Assembly: GCF_041690465.1 (NCBI RefSeq)
Contig: NZ_JAWLHG010000028.1
Location: 1 to 64,000 of the forward strand
Reading direction: 5' to 3'
DNA: 64,000 nucleotides
Source: Falsiroseomonas sp041690465
GTDB lineage: Bacteria > Pseudomonadota > Alphaproteobacteria > Acetobacterales > Acetobacteraceae
Part shown: positions 25,965 through 34,482 of the stretch, piece by piece
Numbering within the stretch: the stretch's first letter is position 1
How the letters are laid out: every line of letters begins with the position of its first letter
The notes under the pieces: generated by a model
The model's database searches: none
What the model was told of the DNA's origin: nothing
Seen by the model: the letters and a program-made list of their open reading frames with translations, nothing else
Made by a program: the position numbers and the translations under genes

Positions 25965-27042
25965 AGGCGCGGTGATAGCGGCGCCCCAGCGAGGTGAGAA
26001 TCTCGTAGCCGATGGTCCCGCAGCGCGCGGCGATCTCGTCCGGCGTGTTGCCGTCGCCGCCGATCAGCAGCAGCCGGTCGCCGGGCGCGGCCTCGGGGAT
26101 CTCGGTCACGTCGAAGGTCGTCAGGTCCATGGACACCCGGCCCACCAGGGGCGCCTCTCGGCCGTGAAGGATGCCGAAGGACCGGCCGGAGAGCGCGCGA
26201 AGGTAGCCATCGGCATAGCCCGCTGCAACGGTGGCGATCCGGCGCGGGCCCGGCGCGGTCCAGGACGCACCATAGCCCACCGTGTCGCCGGCGCCGACCT
26301 CCCGCACCTGCAGCACCTCCGCTTCCACCCGCGCCACCTGGCGCATCGGATTGGCGGCGCCCGGCGTCGGGTTGATGCCGTAGAGCGCGCAGCCAGGGCG
26401 CGCGAGATCGGATCGGAAGCCCTCGCCGAGGAAGATGCCGGAGGAATTGGCGAAGCTGCGCGGCACGCCGGGCGCGATGCGCGCCGCGGCCTCGGCGAAG
26501 CGGGCGCGCTGGGCCTCGTTCATCGGATGGCCGGGCTCGTCGGCGCAGGCGAGATGGGTCATCACGTAGCGCAGCGCGATGCCGTCCAGCCGGTTGCGTT
26601 CCTGCGCCAGGGTTGCCTGCTCCCGCGCATCGAGGCCGAGGCGGGACATGCCGGTATCGAGATGCAGCACCGCCGGGCGGCCGCTTCCGGCATAGGCGGA
26701 CACGTCGCCGAGGTGGTTCAGGACCGGGATCAGCGCGGCGTCCTCGTCGGCGCCGGGCGGGAAGCCGTTGAGGACGATGATGTCGGGCGTCCGCTCCCGA
26801 GCGCCTTGCGACGCGGCACCGAGGGCGGCGCGGAGCGCGAGGCCTTCCGTGAGGTGGGCGACGAAGAAGGTGGCGCAGCCTGCGTCGCGCAGGGCGCGGG
26901 CCACCGGGGCGGCGCCGAGGCCATAGGCATCGGCCTTGACCACGCCGGCAGTGGGGCCGCCGTGGCGCGCCGCCAGGTCGCGCCAGTTGGCGACGATGGC
27001 GGGGAGGTCGATGTGGAGGATGGCTCGGCCGGGGAAGGGCAT
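25951..27042 (-). CDS. alr: Alanine racemase
   Basis: This 363-residue PLP enzyme interconverts L- and D-alanine for peptidoglycan. The PLP lysine is K36 in VVKADAYGLG and the opposing catalytic tyrosine is in VGYGASW. The C-terminal beta domain contains PLVGRVSMDL. The start is taken as ATG 27042, where homology to the family begins; a longer in-frame start exists at 27081. The gene is between dnaB and mlaE, in a conserved neighbourhood. Confidence 0.96.
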   Translation of the reverse strand: MPFPGRAILHIDLPAIVANWRDLAARHGGPTAGVVKADAYGLGAAPVARALRDAGCATFFVAHLTEGLALRAALGAASQGARERTPDIIVLNGFPPGADEDAALIPVLNHLGDVSAYAGSGRPAVLHLDTGMSRLGLDAREQATLAQERNRLDGIALRYVMTHLACADEPGHPMNEAQRARFAEAAARIAPGVPRSFANSSGIFLGEGFRSDLARPGCALYGINPTPGAANPMRQVARVEAEVLQVREVGAGDTVGYGASWTAPGPRRIATVAAGYADGYLRALSGRSFGILHGREAPLVGRVSMDLTTFDVTEIPEAAPGDRLLLIGGDGNTPDEIAARCGTIGYEILTSLGRRYHRAYEGG

Positions 27043-27187
27043 CGGGCGGGGGTTCTCCCCCACCCTAGCCAGCCTGCGCAAGAGGCGGCGCCGGCACTGC
27101 CTCGGCCCCGGCGCCGACGCCAGTGCCGCGACGCCGCAGGCTGGCCGCGGTGGGGGGAAGCCGCATGGAGATCAGGGCGAAGCGCAC

Positions 27188-28741
27188 CTAATCGCCATAC
27201 CCCCCATCATGCTGCGTATCGAGATCCCCGAACCGCGTGAACTCGCCCTCGAAGAACAGCTTGATCGTGCCGGTCGGGCCGTGGCGCTGCTTGGCGATGA
27301 TCAGCTCCGCCTTGTTGTGCGCCTCCTCCATGTCCTTCTGCCACTTGTCCATGGCGCCGGAGAACTTGTCCGAGCTGTCGTAGGTCATCTCCTTCGGCTG
27401 GCGCTGCGCCAGGTAGTACTCGTCGCGATAGATGAACATCACCATGTCCGCGTCCTGCTCGATCGAGCCGGATTCGCGCAGGTCCGAAAGCTGCGGCCGC
27501 TTGTCCTCCCGGCTTTCGACCGCGCGGGACAGCTGCGACAGCGCGATCACCGGCACCGAGAGCTCCTTGGCGATCGCCTTCAGCCCCTGGGTGATCATGC
27601 TGATCTCCAGCACGCGGCTTTCCGGCTTGGTGCCGGCGGCGGGGCGCATCAGCTGCAGGTAGTCCACGACGACCAGGTCGAGCCCCTTGGTCCGCTGCAA
27701 TCGCCGGCAGCGGGTGCGCAGCGCGCTGATGGTGATGGCGGGCGTGTCGTCGATGAACAGCGGCAGCCCCTGTAACTCGCGGCTGACCTCCACGAAGCGG
27801 TCGAAATCGCGCTGCGCGATGTCGCCGCGGCGGATGCGGTCGCCGGAGATGCGTGCTTCCTCGGAGAGGATACGGGTGGCGAGCTGGTCGCAGCTCATTT
27901 CCAGCGAGAAGATCGCCACCCCGCCGCGCGGAACCGCGTTCGGGTCCTTGTCGCGCGCCTTGCGCAGCACCGACCGCGCCGCACCGAAGGCGACCTTGGT
28001 GGCGAGCGCCGTCTTGCCCATGCCAGGCCGCCCGGCGAGGATCACCAGGTCCGACGGGTGCAGCCCGCCCGTCTTCTTGTCGAGGTCGCGCAGCCCGGAG
28101 GACAGCCCCGACACGCCCCCCGGATTCGAGAAGGCCGTCGCCGCATGGTTCACCGCGGTGGCCAGTGCACGCTCGAAGCTGACGAAGCCGCCCTCGGCGC
28201 CGTTGTCCTTGGCCAGCTCGAACAGGTTCTGCTCGGCCGCTTCCAGCTGCTGGCGCGCATCGAGCTCCGGCTCGGCGCCGAAGGCGCGGTTCACCACCGT
28301 CTCGCCGACGTCGATCAGCTGCCGCCGCAGCCAGGCATCGTGGATGACGCGGCCGTATTCGCCGGCATTGATCACGCCGACCATCGCCGAGAGCAGTTGC
28401 GCGAGATAGGCGGAGCCGCCCACCTCGTCGAGCAGGCCGTTATGCTCGAACTCGGCGCGCAGTGTCACCGCATCGGCGAGCTGCCCGGCCTCGATGCGGC
28501 GCTGGATGGCGGCGAAGATGCGGCCATGCACGGGGTCGGCGAAATGCTCGGCGGCGAGGAACTCGCCGACGCGCTCATAGGCCTTGTTGTTGGCGAGCAG
28601 CGCGCCGAGCAGCGCCTGCTCGGCCTCCAGATTGGCCGGCGGCAGGCGCTGCGACAGGCCGAACAGCCCCCCGCCATCGCCAGCCAGCGGCCCCCCCAGG
28701 GGGCCACCAGAAGAACCGCCGCCGGGACCGAAAGTGTTCAT
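27188..28741 (-). CDS. dnaB: Replicative DNA helicase DnaB
   Basis: This 517-residue hexameric helicase unwinds the replication fork. The N-terminal primase-interacting domain begins LPPANLEAEQALLGALL. The RecA-like motor has Walker A GRPGMGKTALAT, Walker B LVVVDYLQLM and the sensor DLRESGSIEQDADMVMF. The glycine-rich extreme N-terminus (residues 3-25) is a lineage-specific extension. ATG 28741 is used; an in-frame GTG two codons earlier is also possible. Confidence 0.98.
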   Translation of the reverse strand: MNTFGPGGGSSGGPLGGPLAGDGGGLFGLSQRLPPANLEAEQALLGALLANNKAYERVGEFLAAEHFADPVHGRIFAAIQRRIEAGQLADAVTLRAEFEHNGLLDEVGGSAYLAQLLSAMVGVINAGEYGRVIHDAWLRRQLIDVGETVVNRAFGAEPELDARQQLEAAEQNLFELAKDNGAEGGFVSFERALATAVNHAATAFSNPGGVSGLSSGLRDLDKKTGGLHPSDLVILAGRPGMGKTALATKVAFGAARSVLRKARDKDPNAVPRGGVAIFSLEMSCDQLATRILSEEARISGDRIRRGDIAQRDFDRFVEVSRELQGLPLFIDDTPAITISALRTRCRRLQRTKGLDLVVVDYLQLMRPAAGTKPESRVLEISMITQGLKAIAKELSVPVIALSQLSRAVESREDKRPQLSDLRESGSIEQDADMVMFIYRDEYYLAQRQPKEMTYDSSDKFSGAMDKWQKDMEEAHNKAELIIAKQRHGPTGTIKLFFEGEFTRFGDLDTQHDGGYGD

Positions 28742-28815
28742 CCTCACACTCTACCCCGGCGGGCGAGTCGTGCCTTCCCCCTCAGCCTGGGGATCACTGT
28801 GGATAGCGGGGAGGA

Positions 28816-30057
28816 TCACTCTGCCGCCAGCCGGGCATGCGAGGGCGCGGCGCGCTCGGCCTCCATCATCCAGTCGCGCGTCAGCGGCAGCACGGCCTTG
28901 TCGCGCGTCAGCTGCACCTGCCAGTTCATGTGGTCGCCCACCCGGAAGGCCATCTCGCAGCCGGCCAGGTAGAATTCGAACATACGGCAGAAGCGCTCGT
29001 CGTAGAGCGACTGGATGGCATCGCGGTTGGCGGCGAAGCGGCGGCGCCATTCGGCCAGCGTCAGCGCATAATGCAGCCGCAGGATCTCGAGGTCGGTCAC
29101 CCACAGCCCCGCACGCTCGATCGCCGGCATGATCTCGGACAGCGCCGGACAGTAGGCGCCGGGGAAGATGTACTTCGCCATCCAGGGATTGATGCTGGCC
29201 GGCCCCTCCATCATGCCGATGGCGTGGATCAGCGCCACGCCGTCGGGCTTCAGCGCATCGCGGACCTTGCGGAAGAAGGTCGCGTAGTTGCCGATGCCGA
29301 CATGCTCGAACATGCCGACCGAGACGATCCGGTCCACCGGCCGGTCCCATGTGCGGTAGTCCACCAGCTCGAAGCGGACGCGGTCCGCCACCCCCGCCTC
29401 CGCCGCGCGCCGGCGCGAGGCCGCCAGCTGCTCCTGTGAGAGGGTGATGCCGGTGACGCGGGCGCCGAAGTCGCGCGCCAGCGTGATCGCCATGCCGCCC
29501 CAGCCCGAGCCGATGTCGAGCACGTCGAGGCCGGGCCGGTCCAACCGCAGCTTGGCGGCGATGTGGCGCTTCTTCAGCGCCTGCGCCTCCTCCAAGGTCT
29601 CGGTGCCGGTCGGGAAATAGGCGCAGGAATACTGGCGGTCGCGGTCGAGGAAGAGGCTGTAGAGGCGCCCGCTCAGGTCGTAATGGTGCGCCACGTTGCG
29701 CTTCGCGCGGGCGATGGCGTTGCGCTGGTCGAGCCGGCGCCTGGCCCGCCGCCAGCGCGCCAGCAACGCCTCGGCCGGATGGCGGCCGCCGCGGTAGTTG
29801 TTCAGCACCAGCAGGTGCAGGACATCGGCGATGGTGCAGCCCTCGGGCTCCACCATGCCGTCCATGTAGTGCTCGCCGAAGGCCAGCGCCGGGTTCAGCA
29901 CCAGCCGTCGCAGCGCGGCAGGGTGGCGGATGGCGAAGGCGGCTTCCGGGCCCGGCTCGCGGCCGTAGCTGCGCCGCGTGCCATCGGGATAGCGGACGGT
30001 CAGACGCCCGAGCACGACCAGACGGTCCAGTGCGGCGTGCAGCAGCTTCTGGAACAT
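28816..30057 (-). CDS. cfa: Cyclopropane-fatty-acyl-phospholipid synthase family protein
   Basis: This 413-residue SAM-dependent methyltransferase of the CFAS/mycolic-acid-cyclopropane type methylenates unsaturated acyl chains of membrane lipids. The SAM site is VLDIGSGWGGMAI. Family blocks AHHYDLSGRLYSLFLD, ITLSQEQ, MFEHVGIGNY and FIFPGAYCP-like (KYIFPGAYCP) are present. ATG 30057 has AGGAGGGG. It lies between rplI and dnaB, an insertion into an otherwise conserved ribosomal and replication block. Confidence 0.95.
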   Translation of the reverse strand: MFQKLLHAALDRLVVLGRLTVRYPDGTRRSYGREPGPEAAFAIRHPAALRRLVLNPALAFGEHYMDGMVEPEGCTIADVLHLLVLNNYRGGRHPAEALLARWRRARRRLDQRNAIARAKRNVAHHYDLSGRLYSLFLDRDRQYSCAYFPTGTETLEEAQALKKRHIAAKLRLDRPGLDVLDIGSGWGGMAITLARDFGARVTGITLSQEQLAASRRRAAEAGVADRVRFELVDYRTWDRPVDRIVSVGMFEHVGIGNYATFFRKVRDALKPDGVALIHAIGMMEGPASINPWMAKYIFPGAYCPALSEIMPAIERAGLWVTDLEILRLHYALTLAEWRRRFAANRDAIQSLYDERFCRMFEFYLAGCEMAFRVGDHMNWQVQLTRDKAVLPLTRDWMMEAERAAPSHARLAAE

Positions 30058-30208
30058 GGGGCACCCCTCCTGCCAGGGTGTCCTCTCCGGTGCTGCACCC
30101 GGGCGGGTGCCATTAAGGCAGATGCACGCACGAATTCCAGACACGGCACGGTGCGCGGGGGGCAGATGCCCCCCGGCCACCGGGAGGTGCGTGAGCTGGA
30201 AGGCGTCC

Positions 30209-30778
30209 TCAGCGCTCCATCGCGGAGCCGAGCTCCGCCAGCTCGGCGGCCAGCTCGGCCTCCAGGCTCTCGGTCTCGTCCTGCTCGGCGGCGCGGAGAT
30301 CCTCGCCGCGCGCCTGCTTGTCGGCCTCTTCCTGGCTCCGCGCGACGTTCACGTCGATCGGGATCACCACCTCGGGATGCAGCTCGACGCGGACCTGGGT
30401 GATGCCAGTGGTCTTGATCGGCTGCTCCAGCAGAACCTGGCTGCGGTCCACCGTCAGGCCATTGGCCTTGCAGGCATCGGCGATATCGCGCGAGCTGACC
30501 GAGCCGTAGAGGCTGCCGCTCTCGCCCGCGGCGCGGATGATCACCACCGCCAGGCCGAACACCCGCTCGGCGATCCGCTCGGCCTCCTCGCGGCGCTTGA
30601 TGTTCTGCGCCTCGAGCTGGACGCGCTCGCGCTCGAAGCGCTCGAGGTTGTCCTTGCTGGCGCGGATCGCCTTGCCCTGCGGGAGCAGGTAGTTGCGGGC
30701 AAAGCCGGGGCGGACCTTCACCCGCTCGCCCATCTGGCCGAGCTTCTCGACCCGCTGCATCAGGATGACTTCGATCAT
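30209..30778 (-). CDS. rplI: 50S ribosomal protein L9
   Basis: This 189-residue protein has an N-terminal domain, MIEVILMQRVEKLGQMGERV then KVRPGFARNYLLPQGKA, that matches the L9 rRNA-binding signature. A long connecting helix (about residues 41-75) and a C-terminal domain with GSLYGSVSSRDIA follow. The acidic glutamate-rich tail (about residues 155-189) makes it longer than the 150-residue norm; such tails are common in alphaproteobacteria. It is part of rpsF-rpsR-(DUF2232)-rplI. Confidence 0.98.
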   Translation of the reverse strand: MIEVILMQRVEKLGQMGERVKVRPGFARNYLLPQGKAIRASKDNLERFERERVQLEAQNIKRREEAERIAERVFGLAVVIIRAAGESGSLYGSVSSRDIADACKANGLTVDRSQVLLEQPIKTTGITQVRVELHPEVVIPIDVNVARSQEEADKQARGEDLRAAEQDETESLEAELAAELAELGSAMER

Positions 30779-30792
30779 GACGGTACCCGTCT

Positions 30793-31761
30793 CTAGCTGC
30801 GGGGCGGGGGCGCGCCGCGCCCGCCTCCCCCGTTGTTGGATGAAGAGCGGAGCAGGTCGAAGGCGCCATAGCCCACGACCGCGAGGGAAGTCGGCACGAA
30901 CATCAGGAGCAGCGCCATGTAGACCCCGCCGAGCAGCAGCGGCCGGCCGCCGCGCCCGCGCGTGCGACGATGCAGCGCGGCAAGGCCGTGCAGCATCAGC
31001 GGCACCAGCAGCACCAGGACGAGGGAGAGCGGCACCGCATCCGCCCCCTCAGCCGCCGCCAGCCAGAGCCCGAAGGCAAGGCCGGGCGCCACCGCGTACC
31101 AGCCCGGCAGGCGCGCGCTGCTCCAGGCCGGTGGCGCCGCGATGCCGGCGCGCGCCAGCATCCACCCCGCCAGCCAGCCATTGGCGAGCAGCGCCAGCGC
31201 CACCCAGAAGCCGATCGCCGCCGCCTGCACCCGCACGATCTCGGCGACCAGGCCGGCGGAATCCGCCAGGTCGAAGCTGTCGAGCGCCGCCTCGGTCAGC
31301 GCCCGCAGCGTGCCCTCGAGCCCGCCCGGCATGTCCGCCAGCCACAGCGCCGCGCCGACGATCGTGGCGGCCGGCAGCAGGCCGAGCATGGCCAGCGGCA
31401 GGCCGAGCCCGCCACTTGCCCGCGCAGCGATGAGAAGCAACGCCGCCGGCGCGCCGAAGGCGATCAGGAACAGCCAGGCGCCGATGGCGGTGCCCGCCAG
31501 CCAGACCAGCAGCCCCGCCAGGCCCGCCGCCAGCAGCAGCGCCGCCGTCCCGAAGCCCATGCCGGCCAGGAACAGCGGCAGCGGCACCGCCCAGAAGGCG
31601 ACGACGCCGAGCGGCATGCCGCGGAACGCCCAGAGCGCCAGGATGGCCGCGACCAGCCCGGCCGCGCCGGCGGCGAGCAGGCGCGGATCGGCGAGCGGGC
31701 CCCCAGCGCGCGGCTGGGTGCCCTGCCCTTCCTTCCCCGGTCCTGTCCGGTCCGTCGGCAT
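30793..31761 (-). CDS. DUF2232-type multi-pass membrane protein
   Basis: This protein of about 322 residues has roughly eight hydrophobic segments and a glycine/proline-rich C-terminus. Its place between rpsR and rplI is where alphaproteobacteria carry a DUF2232 (YybS-like) protein, and the topology agrees. The ATG at 31761 was chosen over an in-frame TTG seven codons upstream. The function of the family is unknown. It is probably co-transcribed with the ribosomal genes (36 bp and 14 bp gaps). Confidence 0.78.
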   Translation of the reverse strand: MPTDRTGPGKEGQGTQPRAGGPLADPRLLAAGAAGLVAAILALWAFRGMPLGVVAFWAVPLPLFLAGMGFGTAALLLAAGLAGLLVWLAGTAIGAWLFLIAFGAPAALLLIAARASGGLGLPLAMLGLLPAATIVGAALWLADMPGGLEGTLRALTEAALDSFDLADSAGLVAEIVRVQAAAIGFWVALALLANGWLAGWMLARAGIAAPPAWSSARLPGWYAVAPGLAFGLWLAAAEGADAVPLSLVLVLLVPLMLHGLAALHRRTRGRGGRPLLLGGVYMALLLMFVPTSLAVVGYGAFDLLRSSSNNGGGGRGAPPPRS

Positions 31762-31797
31762 GGCGCGTGGCCTCGCCCCCAATACCCGGTGGCTTGC

Positions 31798-32085
31798 TCA
31801 GTCGTTGATGACGTAGGGCAGCAGCGCCAGGAAGCGCGCGCGCTTGATGGCGTTCGCCAGCTCGCGCTGCTTCTTCGCGCTCACCGCCGTGATGCGGCTC
31901 GGCACGATCTTCCCGCGCTCCGACAGGAAGCGGGAGAGCAGCCGCACGTCCTTGTAGTCGATCTTCGGCGCGTTCGGGCCGGAGAAGGGACAGGACTTCT
32001 TGCGCCGGTAGAAGGGCCGGCGGGCGCCGACGGCCGGACGGCGCGCGGCGGGGTTGTTGGCGGTCTCTTCGGTGCGGTCGGACAT
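31798..32085 (-). CDS. rpsR: 30S ribosomal protein S18
   Basis: This 95-residue protein has the S18 core RRKKSCPFSGPNAPKIDYKD, LLSRFLSERGKIVPSRITA and KKQRELANAIKRARFLALLP. It pairs with S6 on the platform of the small subunit. The first 23 residues are a basic extension. It lies 6 bp downstream of rpsF, which fits co-expression of the S6:S18 pair. Confidence 0.99.
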   Translation of the reverse strand: MSDRTEETANNPAARRPAVGARRPFYRRKKSCPFSGPNAPKIDYKDVRLLSRFLSERGKIVPSRITAVSAKKQRELANAIKRARFLALLPYVIND

Positions 32086-32091
32086 GTCAGA

Positions 32092-32565
32092 TCACTCCCC
32101 GTCCATGCCGGGTTCGACTTCGTCGCGCGGGCGGGCGCGGAATTCCTCGCGGTCGTCGCGCTCGCGCCCGCCGGTGCGGCCGGAGCTGAAGCGGCCGGCC
32201 GGGCGCGGGCCGCGGAAGCCGCGGTCGCGCTCGCGGTCCTCGCCGCGGCGGGCGAGGATGGCCGAGGGCCCTTCCTCCAGCGCCTCGACGCGAATGGTCA
32301 GCGTGCGCAGCACGTCTTCATGCAGACCGAGCTGGCGCTCGGCTTCCTGCAGGGCGGCGGCCGGCGAATCCACGCCGAGCAGCATGTAATGCGCCTTGCG
32401 GTTCTTCTTGATCTTGTAGGCGAGGCCGCGCAGGCCCCAGTACTCACGCTTGCGGACCTCGCCGCCACCGGCCTTGACGGTCTGCTCCACCTGGTCGGCG
32501 ATCGCGTCGACCTGCTGTTGCGTGATGTCGTTGCGTGCAATGAGCACGCATTCATATAGGGGCAT
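32092..32565 (-). CDS. rpsF: 30S ribosomal protein S6
   Basis: This 157-residue protein has the S6 ferredoxin-like domain at residues 1-100 (MPLYECVLIARNDI, EYWGLRGLAYKIKKNRKAHY, LGLHEDVLRTLTIRVEAL), then an Arg/Gly/Asp-rich low-complexity tail (about 105-157). ATG 32565 is preceded by GGGAGAA; upstream in-frame codons lie in repeat sequence and are excluded. It is the first gene of the ribosomal operon. Confidence 0.98.
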   Translation of the reverse strand: MPLYECVLIARNDITQQQVDAIADQVEQTVKAGGGEVRKREYWGLRGLAYKIKKNRKAHYMLLGVDSPAAALQEAERQLGLHEDVLRTLTIRVEALEEGPSAILARRGEDRERDRGFRGPRPAGRFSSGRTGGRERDDREEFRARPRDEVEPGMDGE

Positions 32566-32625
32566 CTGTTCTCCCTTCGGCTGTCTCAGCCCCAGCCTCA
32601 CGGCTACCTTGCCTTCGCCGGCACC

Positions 32626-32974
32626 ATGCCGGAGCGACGCGCAAGCGGGCATAGCCGGGACCGATGCCTCGGATCCCGGCAGGGAAGCGCGGCTTGAAGC
32701 ACGGGAGGGGGTCCTGGGGCAAGGGTGGAATGTCCCCAGGCCCACACCGCTGCGTCAGCCGCCGGCGGGCGCACCCCAGCGCGCCGCAACCGCTGCGCGC
32801 AATGCCGGAGCGACGCGCAAGCGGGCATAGCCGGGACCGATGCCTCGGATCCCGGCAGGGAAGCGCGGCTTGAAGCACGGGAGGGGGGGGGGCAAGGGTG
32901 GAATGTTCCCAGGCCCACACCGCTGCGTCAGCCGCCGGCGGGCGCACCCCAGCGCGCCGCAACCGCTGCGCGCA
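32626..32974. repeat. Two-copy 176-bp tandem duplication
   Basis: Copy 1 is 32626-32801 (176 bp) and copy 2 is 32802-32974 (173 bp). The copies are nearly identical and differ mainly at a G-run (GGGGGTCCTGGGG in copy 1 against a continuous G-run in copy 2) and one T/C change. Each copy ends with the last roughly 17 codons and stop of the broken minus-strand gene at 32928-33386. The duplication therefore copied a gene 3' end plus about 125 bp of downstream sequence. The interval 32566-32927 holds nothing else recognisable. Confidence 0.9.
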
Positions 32975-33386
32975 ATGCCGCGTCGCGGTCGTACTGGTGC
33001 ACCACGGCGCTCGCCCGTCCATCTTCATGGCGGAGCAGCCCGTCCGGGCCGGCGAGCAGGCCGTGCGGCGCATCATCGGGCACCGTCATCACCGCCTGGC
33101 CGTTCGGCACCCGCATCGCCCGGCCACCAGCCTATCCAGCAGGACGTGGTCGTGGATCGCCTGGTCCACGCCGGAATGCCGCGCCGGCGCCCCCGGGATC
33201 AGCCGGCACATCCAGCTCCCGGCGCAGGAGACCGACGCATCCGCCGCCCACCGCAGCGCCGAGGCCGTGACTGGCGGCGAGCCCCATGGCCAGCCGCTCG
33301 GCGAGCGTCGCATGCAGCCGCGCCGCTGCCTCGCGGCAGTCGGAGAAACCCCGGCGCGCCTGCGCCAGCTTCGCGAGCAAGCCCAT
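32928..33386 (-). pseudogene. Frameshifted gene of unknown function
   Basis: One protein appears to be split across frames. The segment starting MGLLAKLAQARRGFSDCREA (from 33386) continues to about 33215. It is continued in another frame by LIPGAPARHSGVDQAIHDHV and LLDRLVAG. The first frame then resumes with RVPNGQAVMTVPDDAPHG and ends ARWGAPAGG with a stop at 32928. The outer segments share a frame, so two compensating one-base indels are implied, one near a CCCGGGGGCG run. No family was recognised. Sequencing error in GC-rich sequence is possible. Confidence 0.55.
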
Positions 33387-33522
33387 CCCGATGCCCCCCT
33401 CCCCCCGGCATCGCCGGGAATGCCTGGCGGCGCAACGGCCCGCCCCGCGCCGCCCCTTGACGCCTGCCCCACCCGAGCCCTAGGCGGCGCGACCTTCCCT
33501 CGCACGGCCAGGACAAGACCCA

Positions 33523-34482
33523 ATGGCGCTCGCCTTCACCTTCCCCGGACAGGGCAGCCAAGCCCCGGGCATGGGGCGCGACCTCGCGGCCGCCTTCCCC
33601 GCCGCGCGCGAGCTGTTCGAGGAGGTGGACGAAACCCTGAAGCAGAAGCTCTCGAAGCTGATGTTCGAAGGCCCGCCCGAGGATCTGACCCTCACCGCCA
33701 ACGCCCAGCCGGCCTTGATGGCGATGTCGCTGGCCGTCATCCGCGTGCTGGAAAAGGAAGGAAACTTCGCGCTGAAGGACCGCGTCGCGCTGGTCGCCGG
33801 CCATTCGCTCGGCGAGTATGCCGCGCTCGCCGCGGCCGGCACCTTCGACGTGCCGACCGCCGCCCGCCTGCTGCGTTTGCGTGGCGAGGCGATGCAGAAG
33901 GCGACGCCGCCGGGCACCGGCGCCATGGCCGCGCTGCTCGGCGCCGAATTCGACCAGGCACGCGAGATCTGCGCCGCCGCCGCCACCGACCCGGAGACCG
34001 GCAAGCGCGAGGTGGTGGAGGTCGCCAACGACAATGGCGGCGGGCAGATCGTCATATCCGGCCACGTCGCCGCGGTGGACCGCGCCATCGAGAAGGCCAA
34101 GGAGGCCGGGGTGAAGCGGGCGATGAAGCTGCCGGTCTCCGCCCCCTTCCACTGCGCGCTGATGGCGCCCGCTGCCGAGGCAATGGCCGAGGCGCTGGAG
34201 CGCGCCACCATGCACATCCCCGCCGTCGCGGTGGTCGCCAATGTCTCGGCGGCCAAGGCGACCGACCCGGCCGAGATCCGCGAACTGCTGGTCAGGCAGG
34301 TCACCGGCACCGTGCGCTGGCGCGAATCCGTGCTCGCCATGGCCGCCATGGGCTGCGACCGCTTCGTGGAAGTGGGCTCCGGCAAGGTGTTGACGGGCCT
34401 CATGAAGCGGCTGGCGCCGGAGGCGAAGGCAGAGGCGGTCGGCACGCCCGCCGACATCGAGAGCTTCCTGAAAAGCCTGTGA
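33523..34482 (+). CDS. fabD: Malonyl-CoA:ACP transacylase
   Basis: This 319-residue enzyme loads malonyl groups onto ACP for type II fatty-acid synthesis. The substrate-binding FPGQGSQ is at residues 7-13, the nucleophile S95 is in GHSLGEYA and the catalytic histidine is in APFHCALM. The C-terminal VEVGSGKVLTGLMKR is standard. It opens a cluster with fabG, acpP and fabF. Its stop overlaps the downstream GNAT start (GTGA). Confidence 0.98.
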   Translation: MALAFTFPGQGSQAPGMGRDLAAAFPAARELFEEVDETLKQKLSKLMFEGPPEDLTLTANAQPALMAMSLAVIRVLEKEGNFALKDRVALVAGHSLGEYAALAAAGTFDVPTAARLLRLRGEAMQKATPPGTGAMAALLGAEFDQAREICAAAATDPETGKREVVEVANDNGGGQIVISGHVAAVDRAIEKAKEAGVKRAMKLPVSAPFHCALMAPAAEAMAEALERATMHIPAVAVVANVSAAKATDPAEIRELLVRQVTGTVRWRESVLAMAAMGCDRFVEVGSGKVLTGLMKRLAPEAKAEAVGTPADIESFLKSL

